Shown here in pieces: positions 8,294 to 14,874 of a stretch of 42,852 nt of DNA. Both the position numbers and the translations under genes were made by a program. Below the pieces are notes generated by a model. The model was not told the origin of the DNA. It saw only the letters and a program-made list of their open reading frames with translations, and searched no databases. Position 1 is the stretch's first letter. Every line of letters begins with the position of its first letter. The stretch covers positions 1 through 42,852 of the forward strand of contig JAGCGO010000001.1 in assembly GCA_017649565.1 (NCBI GenBank), read 5' to 3'. The stretch is from Fibrobacter sp. (GTDB lineage: Bacteria; Fibrobacterota; Fibrobacteria; Fibrobacterales; Fibrobacteraceae).

Positions 8294-8315
8294 GGAGGCC
8301 CGGCCTCCTTTTTTT
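8294..8315 (+). terminator. Rho-independent terminator of the lipoprotein operon
   Basis: GGAGGC (8294-8299) pairs with GCCTCC (8303-8308) around CCG, followed by T 8309-8315. The last T is also the first base of the TATATT box for the next gene, so terminator and promoter are fused back to back. Confidence 0.9.
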
Positions 8316-8320
8316 ATATT
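8315..8320 (+). promoter_or_regulatory. -10 box of the IMP cyclohydrolase gene (leaderless type)
   Basis: TATATT is followed by exactly 7 bases (TGTGGCC) and ATG 8328. There is no Shine-Dalgarno sequence. The -35 position would fall inside the upstream terminator stem and shows no good match, so recognition would rest mainly on the -10 box. Confidence 0.5.
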
Positions 8321-8327
8321 TGTGGCC

Positions 8328-9062
8328 ATGAAGTACACAGACGAAGCAAAACAGAATTTCAAGGCCCTCTCCAATAACCCTTATCCGGGACGCGGCATCG
8401 TGCTCGGCGAAAGCGCCGACGGCAAGTCCTACGTGCAGGTCTACTGGATCATGGGCCGCAGCGTGAACAGCCGTAACCGTGTTTTCGAAATGGAAGCCAA
8501 GACCGGCTTCATGAAGACGAAGGCTTTTGACGAATCCAAGCTCACCGATCCGCACCTGATTATCTATTACCCGGCCCGCCACACGGCCGACGTCCAGATT
8601 ATCACGAACGGTGACCAGACCGACACCATTTACGACGCCATCAAGCTCGGCGGCACCTTCGAAAGCGCCCTCCGCACGCGCCAGTACGAAGACGACGCCC
8701 CGAACTTCACGCCGCGCATTTCCGGCATCCACTACAAGAATGCTGAACCTGCCGTGTACAAGCTCTCCATCCTCAAGAGCCGTAACAACAGCGAAGAAGC
8801 CGGCTGCGAACGCATGACGTTTGAATACGAAAAAGCCCTCCCGGGTCTCGGCCACTTCATCAGCACTTACGAAACCGACGGCAACCCGATTCCCTCCTTC
8901 AACGGCTTCCCGAAACTGATGCCGATCTTCGACAACGCCGAAGACACGCTCAAGAAGTACTGGGCTGCCCTGAACAAGGACAACAAGGTCTCCCTGATGG
9001 TCAAGTGGATCGACAAGAAGACATTCAAGGCCAAGACGCTGATTGTCAATAAGAACAAGTAG
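8328..9062 (+). CDS. purO: IMP cyclohydrolase, PurO-like
   Basis: 244 residues resembling the IMP_cyclohyd (PF07826) family, first known from archaeal PurO, which closes the ring of FAICAR to IMP in the last step of purine synthesis. Seen in the sequence: NNPYPGRGIVLGES near residue 15, VYWIMGRSVNSRNRVFE (residues ~38-54), a conserved acidic core (DPHLIIYYPA) and GxFESALRTRQYEDDAPNFTPRISG. The last phrases, with paired Arg, Asp and Pro, are typical of this fold. There is no signal peptide, so it acts in the cytoplasm. ATG 8328 is preferred to a TTG at 8280 because the latter would read through the terminator hairpin. It stands alone, between terminators. The family call is from memory of motifs. 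Confidence 0.82.
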   Translation: MKYTDEAKQNFKALSNNPYPGRGIVLGESADGKSYVQVYWIMGRSVNSRNRVFEMEAKTGFMKTKAFDESKLTDPHLIIYYPARHTADVQIITNGDQTDTIYDAIKLGGTFESALRTRQYEDDAPNFTPRISGIHYKNAEPAVYKLSILKSRNNSEEAGCERMTFEYEKALPGLGHFISTYETDGNPIPSFNGFPKLMPIFDNAEDTLKKYWAALNKDNKVSLMVKWIDKKTFKAKTLIVNKNK

Positions 9063-9077
9063 CGAGGTGAGTGTCGC

Positions 9078-9099
9078 AAAAAAGTGCTTGCACTTTTTT
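9078..9099 (+). terminator. Perfect AT-flanked hairpin after IMP cyclohydrolase
   Basis: AAAAAAGTGC (9078-9087) is followed after TT by its exact complement GCACTTTTTT (9090-9099), giving a hairpin ending in a T run; it works on either strand. It starts 15 bases after the stop of the IMP cyclohydrolase gene. Confidence 0.8.
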
Positions 9100-9121
9100 A
9101 TGACCGAACCGAAGCATTGTG

Positions 9122-9175
9122 GCTCACGAAGTGAGCAACAAGTAGTTGATTGCTGATAGCTCTGAGCAAAGAGCT
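9122..9175. repeat. Two further small hairpins in the 9063-9306 gap
   Basis: GCTCAC-GAA-GTGAGC (9122-9136) and AGCTCT-N6-AGAGCT (9158-9175). Neither has a T tract. Together with the hairpins at 9078 and 9200 they make the 3' region of the IMP cyclohydrolase transcript unusually structured. I see no gene in this stretch other than the pseudogene tail below. Confidence 0.5.
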
Positions 9176-9190
9176 GTGAGTTTTAATTAT

Positions 9191-9245
9191 TTATTTCTCC
9201 ACCACGTTCTTGAGGATGTGGTGTTTTTTTTCAGTCTTCCCGAGC
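9191..9245 (-). pseudogene. Relic of a GntR-like gene 3' end (about 18 codons)
   Basis: Read on the minus strand this piece gives LRLGKTEKKHHILKNVVEK and then a TAA stop. The intact regulator at 11192-12577 ends IGKNKIHHILGNVVEK. The DNA at 9193-9223 matches 11194-11224 at 28 of 31 positions, and the two copies are 2001 bases apart, flanking the FISUMP lipoprotein gene. It could be the scar of a duplicated regulator, or a hairpin terminator copied from the regulator's 3' end. No further homology is visible upstream on the minus strand. Confidence 0.45.
9200..9231 (+). terminator. Terminator hairpin with T8
   Basis: CACCACGTTC (9200-9209) pairs with GGATGTGGTG (9214-9223), with two wobble pairs and loop TTGA, followed by eight T (9224-9231). 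It would stop plus-strand transcripts before the promoter of the FISUMP gene (TATATT 9260-9265). It uses the same DNA as the GntR relic. Confidence 0.75.
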
Positions 9246-9306
9246 CGTAAACTTTTTTTTATATTTTTCCGGCAAAAATTTTTAGGAATGCAATGAGGAG
9301 CTGAGA

Positions 9307-11181
9307 ATGAGCTACAGGCACTTTTTTGGGGGTATGCAGGCGATTTTGTGGACTTGCGTGGCCACGATATCTCTTACCGGTTGTGGCGATGACGAAAGTG
9401 TTTCCACGGCAGTGAATGGCCAGGGAGACGATTATACCCTTGAAAAGATTTCTGAATTTTCGAAGTATCCGTGTGATGAAACGCGCGAGTCAAGAGGTGC
9501 TGTTGTCGGGAGTGAGAAGGAGCGCTACGAGTGCGTTTACGATTCCCGCGATTCCGTGTACCTCTGGGTGAGCGATAACGACACGCTTACTGCGGAAGGT
9601 AACGAGTTCCTCCGTGCGGAGCCATCCAGCAGTTCAAAGAAGGCAAAGTCTTCCAGCAGTACAAAGAAGGAAAAGTCATCCAGCAGCTTGGAATCCTCCA
9701 GTAGCTCAAAGAAGGTGAAATCCTCCAGCAGTTCGAAGAAGGCAAAGTCTTCCAGCAGTACAGAGAAGGAAAAATCATCCAGCAGCTTGGAATCTTCCAG
9801 CAGTTCAAAGAAGGTGAAGTCTTCTAGCAGTTCATCGGAAGAAAAGACAATCAATGCGCTCCTGCAAACAAAGGGCGAACAGTTCAACGCGGGTTTCACA
9901 TACGGCACAATGAAAGACCCGCGTGACGGCAAGACTTACAAGACGACCGAGCTCAACGGACAAACCTGGATGGCCGAAAACCTGAACTATGCCGGCAACA
10001 AGGTCGGCAAGTCCTTCTGCTACGGCAATGACGAAGACATTTGCGAAATATACGGACGCCTGTATACCCGCGAGGCGGCGATGAACTCGGCTAGCTGCGG
10101 AACAAGTGATAAATGCAACCTAGGGGAAGGCCCCATTCAGGGTATTTGCCCGGACGAATGGCATATTCCGTCGGTAGCGGAGATAAATGCCCTGTGGGAC
10201 GAATTGGATTCGACGGTGAATTCCTGGGTTTCAAGTAATGGCTGGGCTATTGACAGAGCGGGTGGCGATTCTTACGGATTGTCGTTTATTCCGGCAGGTA
10301 TGGATGGTGCCCATGGTTTTCAACATTTAGATTCTATTGCATCTATGTGGCTTTACTCGCCAAACGGTTCACAGAACTATCTTGTTTTGAACAGTGAAAC
10401 GGATAAGGTGTTTATTAGTGATTACTCTTCTTATGCCAGTGTCAGTGTTCGCTGCGTGAAAGGTGGGGGAATTCCGCCGTCGTCTAGCAGCTATTCAAGC
10501 AGTTCTTTGAGCAGTTCTTCGAGTAAATCCTTGCCTACGTCGAGCTATGACTACTATTCGATTATAGAGAAAAAAGGCGATCAGTTTAACCCTGATGCTG
10601 ATTACGGAACCATGACAGACTCCCGCGATGGCCAGACTTACAAGACGGTCGAAGTCAAGGGGAGAGTCTGGATGGCAGAAAACCTGAACTTTGCCGGTAA
10701 CGATTCGCTCCCGATTGTGAAACAGAATTCGATTTGCTACAATGATACAAGTATAACTTGCGAACTGTTTGGTCGACTGTATTCCCGCGAAGGCGCGATG
10801 AATTCCGACACGTGCGGGTATAATCATGCTTGCAGTCTGGGAGACACCGTTCAAGGGGCTTGCCCGGATGGATGGCATATTCCGTCGTTAGCGGAGATAA
10901 ATGCCCTGTGGGACGAATTGGATTCGAATGTGAATTCCTGGGTTTCAAAGAAGGGCTGGCGCGTTATCGGAGAGGATTCGTATGGACTTTCCTTCTTGCC
11001 GACTGGAAATAAAAGGGGTGATAACTTTAGTAACATCGGTTCGAGTGCCTTTATGTGGGTCAATACCCCAGGAGCTAAGCAACGTTACTTCGTCGTCAAC
11101 GGGAACGATGAAAGGGTCTTTATCCATCAAGGCATTAATGACACCGCTCTTTATCTCAGCATCCGCTGTGTGAAGGATTAA
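9307..11181 (+). CDS. Lipoprotein with poly-Ser linker and two FISUMP domains
   Basis: 624 residues from ATG 9307, with GAGGAG at 9295-9300 and a TATATT box at 9260-9265. The signal peptide ends SLTGC followed by GDDES, so it is lipidated. Residues ~107-180 are a linker of SSSSKKxK units. Two Fibrobacter succinogenes major paralogous domains (TIGR02145/PF09603) follow, at about 205-390 and 425-624, separated by a second Ser linker. Each copy runs FNAGFTYGTMKDPRDGKTYKT-like start, WMAENLNYAGN, a C-x-x-YGRLY/FGRLY motif, CPDxWHIPSxAEINALWDELDS, and ends VRCVK. The domain is abundant in Fibrobacter surface proteins and is thought to bind or fold like a C-type-lectin/formylglycine-type scaffold; its ligand is not known to me. 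Likely displayed outside the cell. Confidence 0.92.
   Translation: MSYRHFFGGMQAILWTCVATISLTGCGDDESVSTAVNGQGDDYTLEKISEFSKYPCDETRESRGAVVGSEKERYECVYDSRDSVYLWVSDNDTLTAEGNEFLRAEPSSSSKKAKSSSSTKKEKSSSSLESSSSSKKVKSSSSSKKAKSSSSTEKEKSSSSLESSSSSKKVKSSSSSSEEKTINALLQTKGEQFNAGFTYGTMKDPRDGKTYKTTELNGQTWMAENLNYAGNKVGKSFCYGNDEDICEIYGRLYTREAAMNSASCGTSDKCNLGEGPIQGICPDEWHIPSVAEINALWDELDSTVNSWVSSNGWAIDRAGGDSYGLSFIPAGMDGAHGFQHLDSIASMWLYSPNGSQNYLVLNSETDKVFISDYSSYASVSVRCVKGGGIPPSSSSYSSSSLSSSSSKSLPTSSYDYYSIIEKKGDQFNPDADYGTMTDSRDGQTYKTVEVKGRVWMAENLNFAGNDSLPIVKQNSICYNDTSITCELFGRLYSREGAMNSDTCGYNHACSLGDTVQGACPDGWHIPSLAEINALWDELDSNVNSWVSKKGWRVIGEDSYGLSFLPTGNKRGDNFSNIGSSAFMWVNTPGAKQRYFVVNGNDERVFIHQGINDTALYLSIRCVKD
9625..9822 (+). 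repeat. 99-base tandem repeat coding for the Ser/Lys linker
   Basis: Two adjacent 99-base units (9625-9723, 9724-9822) each encode SSSSKKAKSSSSTxKEK followed by SSSSLESSSSSKKVKS. They differ at only a few positions, so the linker has grown recently by whole-unit duplication and its length may vary between strains. Confidence 0.8.
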
Positions 11182-11191
11182 AAAAACTATC

Positions 11192-12577
11192 CTATTTCTC
11201 CACCACGTTCCCGAGAATGTGGTGGATTTTATTTTTGCCGATTTCGGGATTTTCCAGGTAGTAGAACATCTGCTCGACTAGCGCATCAGTGTTGAAATCG
11301 TAGCTCCGGATGCGTAGCAAGTAGCTTTCGGCGGAGTTGTCGAAAGCGATGATATGGGGCTGGTTCCTGTCGCCGGGCAGCGTACATTCGCCGTCTTCGG
11401 CCATTTCGATGAACAATCCCGCTACTTCGTCGTTGACGCAAACCCACCAGTCATCTTGATGGATGGTTTCTCCCTTGGCCGGAATCAGCGTCATGAGTTT
11501 TTTCTTCAGCAGCCTGCGTGAGTAGGCTTCTACGGACTGTTTTGCCACGGCGGCACGAGCGATTTGGCGGTAGTCCCAGGGGCTCGCAAATTCCACGTCC
11601 ACCTGGCTTTCCACTTGCAGGCCTGCCTTCTGCAAGCCCGTCAGGCGGTCTTTCGACCATGAACTGTTGTGGTAGGGCGAGAAAAAGGTGACATGGCTGA
11701 CGTCGTTGTTGACAAGGTATTTGCCAAGCTCAATTCCTGGCATTTCACCGAAAGTGGAGTTGAAGAATGCCCAGTGAGGCTTGTTCAGGTAGAATTTTGG
11801 AATGGTGTCCAGCGGCTGTTCCCACCAGATTGCTACGGGGAATTTTACACCGGCAAAAATCTGGAGGAGGGGGAGGGGCTTCTGTACAAGCAGCGTGCTC
11901 AGTAGTGCGCCGACAGCGTTCGGATAGTCCTGCAGGCGGACGACTTGGCCGCTGCGGTCAATCAGCTCGCCGCTGTTTTCTTCCATGCCCAGCAAGATAA
12001 GTTTGTACTTGCGCGCACCGGCGGTCTTGTAGATGAGCCGCAAGAAGTCCAGTTCGCGTTCGCTTTCGGCGGTGAAACCGCCCCAGTTGTTGCAGCGCGT
12101 AACGAAGATGAGTTCGCTGAGTCCGTTTCCTGCCGCGCCAGGGGCATCCCTGTGGTTTTGCGCGAAGATGTAGCGCCTGCCGATCTGCTGTAGGACTCCC
12201 GCCTCGATCTTTTGAGCGAGGAATTTTCGCAGGAGGGGTTGGCTTGCGTGGTAGCGCTCCGCAAGTTCCTTTAGCAAGGGGAGCGGTTCGCTCGGCTTGT
12301 ATTCGCCGTGCTTCCAGTCTTCTTCGAAAAGGCGGTTGAGCTTGGCGAGCGCGGTTTCCCTGGGCTTGGGAAGCTGTACCTGCATGGGGGAACTTCCCCA
12401 GAAACAGCCCTTGCCGCGGATGCAGTAGATCTGTCCGCTGTCTTGCAGCTGGCGGAGTACAGCCTGTACGGTCCCGGAACTTGCACCGAATGACGCCATG
12501 AGCATCCGGACGCTAGGCAATGCCTCGTCTTTCTTGTGCGGGGACTGGATCAGGGCTTGCAGGATCTTGTTACGCAT
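11192..12577 (-). CDS. GntR-like transcriptional regulator with two winged helices and a sugar-regulator-type C-terminal domain
   Basis: 461 residues. Residues 1-62 form a GntR winged helix (LPSVRMLMASFGASSGTVQAVL, then GQIYCIRGKGCFWG). Residues ~75-140 look like a second one (PLPLLKELAERYHASQPLLRKFL, GVLQQIGRRYIFAQN). The remainder (~155-461) resembles a LacI/GalR-type ligand-binding fold (LSELIFVTRC, KLILLGMEENSG, VSHVTFFSPYHNSSWSKDRLTGLQKAGL). The effector is unknown, possibly a sugar. The start lies 9 bases after the stop of the 12587-13414 gene, with no clear ribosome site, so coupling to that gene is likely. The last 12 codons lie in the hairpin that also ends the convergent FISUMP gene, so one DNA segment serves both genes. 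Confidence 0.82.
   Translation of the reverse strand: MRNKILQALIQSPHKKDEALPSVRMLMASFGASSGTVQAVLRQLQDSGQIYCIRGKGCFWGSSPMQVQLPKPRETALAKLNRLFEEDWKHGEYKPSEPLPLLKELAERYHASQPLLRKFLAQKIEAGVLQQIGRRYIFAQNHRDAPGAAGNGLSELIFVTRCNNWGGFTAESERELDFLRLIYKTAGARKYKLILLGMEENSGELIDRSGQVVRLQDYPNAVGALLSTLLVQKPLPLLQIFAGVKFPVAIWWEQPLDTIPKFYLNKPHWAFFNSTFGEMPGIELGKYLVNNDVSHVTFFSPYHNSSWSKDRLTGLQKAGLQVESQVDVEFASPWDYRQIARAAVAKQSVEAYSRRLLKKKLMTLIPAKGETIHQDDWWVCVNDEVAGLFIEMAEDGECTLPGDRNQPHIIAFDNSAESYLLRIRSYDFNTDALVEQMFYYLENPEIGKNKIHHILGNVVEK
11200..11236 (+). terminator. Terminator of the FISUMP gene, inside the GntR coding sequence
   Basis: An 11-pair stem with one G-T wobble, CCACCACGTTC (11200-11210) with GAATGTGGTGG (11215-11225), loop CCGA, followed by ATTTTATTTTT. 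On the plus strand it lies 18 bases after the FISUMP stop; on the minus strand it is coding sequence for HHILGNVVEK. It matches the hairpin at 9200-9231. Confidence 0.75.
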
Positions 12578-12586
12578 GATGGTCGG

Positions 12587-13414
12587 TTAACGGTACTGGC
12601 TGCTCCAACGACGCTTGAAACGGGGCTCGTCCAGGACCTTGGCCCAGATGAATCCCTTGCGGACGTCGGCAATGTTCTTGGTGGAGACGGCGGGGGCGCG
12701 GCGCGGCTGCATTTCGCTTGTAGTTTCGGTTGCTGCAAGTGCGGCAAGGTTCGTGCCGGCGGCTTCCCGTGCGGACTTGGCGCGGTCTTCGAGGGCGTTC
12801 AGCTCGCGCTGGCGCTCTAGTTCGCGTTGCTGTTCGGCATGGCGGGCTTCCATGCGTTCCCGTTCCGCCTGTAGTTTCGCTTCGTTCTCCTCGCGGGTAC
12901 GTTCCTCGGCGTCTCGCTTCTCGCGGTTCAGGAGGTTCTCGAGTTCGTCCATGTCGTGGATCAGCACGTCGCATTCCCCGTCCATCTCACGGCCGATAAT
13001 GCGGTGCTTCTGCAGTGCGGCAATCATCTGCGCGGCCACGTTCTCGTCGACCTCGAATGTATCCATCAGGAAATAGATGTCGACGGTGTCCACTTCGATG
13101 ACGGCCTCGGCCACGTCGCGGAGCGTAATCTGCTGCCCGGCGTGGCGGCGCTTGGGTTCGACAGGCGGCGTCGGGGGCTCGATGTTGCCCTGCGATGCCT
13201 GGCGCTGCGCTTCCTCGAATTGACGGATAAGGTCCTGTAGGGAACGCGGGGACCTGTGCTCCTGCGCCTGTTCCTGGGACTCGTAATCGTCCGAGTCGCT
13301 GTCGCTAGGCTGGTACTGTGGAGGCTGCTGCTGTTGCTTCCGACGGTTCGCCGCGACCCTCTTGATGACGATATCGAGGACCCAGATGCCGATGAGAATG
13401 AGTAGTCCTTCCAT
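12587..13414 (-). CDS. Membrane-anchored coiled-coil protein with a winged-helix-like middle
   Basis: 275 residues; no family recognised with confidence. An N-terminal membrane segment (LLILIGIWVLDIVI) is followed by a Lys/Gln-rich and Ser/Asp-rich linker. Residues ~92-150 (DTVDIYFLMDTFEVDENVAAQ then LQKHRIIGREMDGE) resemble the winged helix of the FtsK gamma domain. A highly charged coiled coil (~165-215, Glu/Arg/Gln rich) comes next, and a conserved-looking tail KGFIWAKVLDEPRFKRRW ends the protein. A tail of this kind (hydrophobic-x-ILxxP) recurs at the end of various bacterial membrane-linked proteins, from memory. GGAG precedes ATG 13414, and the start is one base after the stop of the four-helix-bundle gene. 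The regulator at 11192 follows 9 bases downstream. Confidence 0.65.
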   Translation of the reverse strand: MEGLLILIGIWVLDIVIKRVAANRRKQQQQPPQYQPSDSDSDDYESQEQAQEHRSPRSLQDLIRQFEEAQRQASQGNIEPPTPPVEPKRRHAGQQITLRDVAEAVIEVDTVDIYFLMDTFEVDENVAAQMIAALQKHRIIGREMDGECDVLIHDMDELENLLNREKRDAEERTREENEAKLQAERERMEARHAEQQRELERQRELNALEDRAKSAREAAGTNLAALAATETTSEMQPRRAPAVSTKNIADVRKGFIWAKVLDEPRFKRRWSSQYR

Positions 13415-13415
13415 A

Positions 13416-13829
13416 TTAGGCTCCAGGCTTCAGGCTCGAGGATCGAGGTCTTATATTCGCGGTACCAGGCTCTACATCAGGAATCTTTTTTATAAACGAA
13501 ATAATCATTTTTCTTATTTCAACAATTTCCCTATTTAGCTTTTCAAATCTTGTTGAGTCAATGTATTGCAAATCCCTAGCCAAAAGTAGCTGATATTCAA
13601 CTTCGGTAGCCGATCCAGATGCAATATGAAGAAATCGAGCTAACTCGGTATTGGATTTTCTTCCGCACCCTTCAGCAATGTTTGTTGGGATTGATGAGGC
13701 CGCTCGACGAATTTGCGAGGTCAAGGCGAAAAGTTCTTCCTTTGGGAAGAGTTTGCGAGTAGCATCATAAACGTCCAATGTCAGCTTATGACTTTTTTGC
13801 CATATACTTAGATCTTGAAATTTACGCAT
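13416..13829 (-). CDS. Four-helix-bundle protein of the S23/IVS (TIGR02436) family
   Basis: 137 residues. The family pattern is clear: FQDLSIWQKSHKLTLDVYDATRKLFPKEELFALTSQIRRAASSIPTNIAEGCGR, then ELARFLHIASGSATEVEYQLLLARDLQYI. The family includes proteins encoded in 23S rRNA intervening sequences and the Avd accessory protein of diversity-generating retroelements; stand-alone members have no settled role. The gene is strongly AT-rich: line 13501-13560 has 15 G/C in 60, against roughly 60 % in nearby genes. It is bounded on both sides by GC-rich inverted repeats. Its last ~15 codons (EPGTANIRPRSSSLKPGA) run through the left repeat, so the natural C-terminus was probably at about residue 119. 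This looks like a transferred cassette. Confidence 0.85.
   Translation of the reverse strand: MRKFQDLSIWQKSHKLTLDVYDATRKLFPKEELFALTSQIRRAASSIPTNIAEGCGRKSNTELARFLHIASGSATEVEYQLLLARDLQYIDSTRFEKLNREIVEIRKMIISFIKKIPDVEPGTANIRPRSSSLKPGA
13432..13448 (+). repeat. Left inverted repeat flanking the four-helix-bundle gene
   Basis: AGGCTCGAGGATCGAGG; it matches the reverse complement of 13842-13858 with one mismatch. It sits within a longer stretch of repeated GGCTCCAGGCTTCAGG-type words (13419-13452). Confidence 0.65.
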
Positions 13830-13841
13830 GCAAACCTCGTG

Positions 13842-13858
13842 CCTCGAACCTCGAGCCT
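13842..13858 (+). repeat. Right inverted repeat flanking the four-helix-bundle gene
   Basis: CCTCGAACCTCGAGCCT, complementary (16 of 17) to 13432-13448. It lies within a CTCGTGCCTCG-type stretch (13835-13862) between the four-helix-bundle start and the floA stop. Confidence 0.65.
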
Positions 13859-13870
13859 CGTCGCTATTCC

Positions 13871-14842
13871 CTACTTCGCCTCCGGAGCTGCTCCGATTTC
13901 ACGCCTCATCTGTGTGTCGGCTTCGATGTTCTTCAGGTTGTAGTAGTCCATCACGCCGAGCTTGCCGTCGCGCAGTGCAGATGCCATGGCCATCGGGATT
14001 TGGGCTTCGGCTTCCACGAGCTTGGCCTTCATTTCCATGACCTTCGCCTTCATTTCCTGTTCGGCGGCGTAAGCCATGGCGCGGCGTTCTTCTGCCTTGG
14101 CCTGGGCAATCTTCTTGTCGGCTTCGGCACGGTCGGTTTCGAGGATAGCGCCAATGTTCTGGCCCACGTCCACGTCGGCGATATCGATGGAGAGAATTTC
14201 GAAGGCGGTACCGGCGTCAAGGCCGGAGGCCAACACTTTCTTGGAAATCATGTTCGGGTTCTCGAGCACGTCCTTGTGGCTCTTTGCAGAACCGATGGAA
14301 GACACGATGCCTTCACCCACACGGGCAATCACGGTATCTTCGCCGGCGCCACCGACGAGCTTCTGGATGCTCGCGCGCACGGTAATACGGGTCACGGCAT
14401 GCAGCTGGATACCGTCGAGAGCCACGGCGGAAACTTTCGGGGTCGTGATGACCTTCGGGTTCACGGACATCTGCACAGCTTCGAGCACGTTACGGCCGGC
14501 GAGGTCGATGGCGGCGGCTTCCTTGAAGTCGAGCTTGATGTTCGCCTTGTTCGCGGCGATGAGGGCCTGGATCACGCGGAGCACGTTACCGCGGGAAAGG
14601 TAGTGGGCTTCGAGCAGGTTCGTGTCGACGGGGAGGCCTGCCTTGCAGCTGAGGATTCGGGCTTCCACGATCACCTGCGGCGGCACCTTACGCAGGCGCA
14701 TACCGATGAGCTGGAAAATGCTCACGTTCGCCCTGGAGAACAAGGCCTGGAGCCAGAGGCTGAAGAACTTGCCTACGAAGGCGAGCAGGATGATGACGGC
14801 AATCGCCGCAATGACAATACCAATGATGAGAAGAGTATCCAT
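13871..14842 (-). CDS. floA: Flotillin-like protein FloA (UPF0365, YqfA family)
   Basis: 323 residues, the usual size. The N-terminal membrane segment ([21 protein letters not shown]) leads into the SPFH/band-7-like FloA domain: [81 protein letters not shown] charged Ala/Glu/Lys helix ([28 protein letters not shown]) is followed by the Met-rich tail [19 protein letters not shown]. FloA scaffolds functional membrane microdomains in bacteria. It follows the NfeD gene by 32 bases with GGAG before ATG 14842, forming the classic NfeD-flotillin pair. Confidence 0.95.
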   Translation of the reverse strand: MDTLLIIGIVIAAIAVIILLAFVGKFFSLWLQALFSRANVSIFQLIGMRLRKVPPQVIVEARILSCKAGLPVDTNLLEAHYLSRGNVLRVIQALIAANKANIKLDFKEAAAIDLAGRNVLEAVQMSVNPKVITTPKVSAVALDGIQLHAVTRITVRASIQKLVGGAGEDTVIARVGEGIVSSIGSAKSHKDVLENPNMISKKVLASGLDAGTAFEILSIDIADVDVGQNIGAILETDRAEADKKIAQAKAEERRAMAYAAEQEMKAKVMEMKAKLVEAEAQIPMAMASALRDGKLGVMDYYNLKNIEADTQMRREIGAAPEAK

Positions 14843-14874
14843 TATTTTTCTCCGTTATTTTTTGTTTTTAAACT

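Noticed and set aside
9625..9822. Tandem repeat as a possible CRISPR or VNTR outside genes
   Set aside because: It is in frame inside the FISUMP lipoprotein and encodes its linker; kept only as a coding repeat.
13416..13829. Four-helix-bundle protein as Avd of a diversity-generating retroelement
   Set aside because: No reverse transcriptase, template repeat or variable repeat is present in the window.
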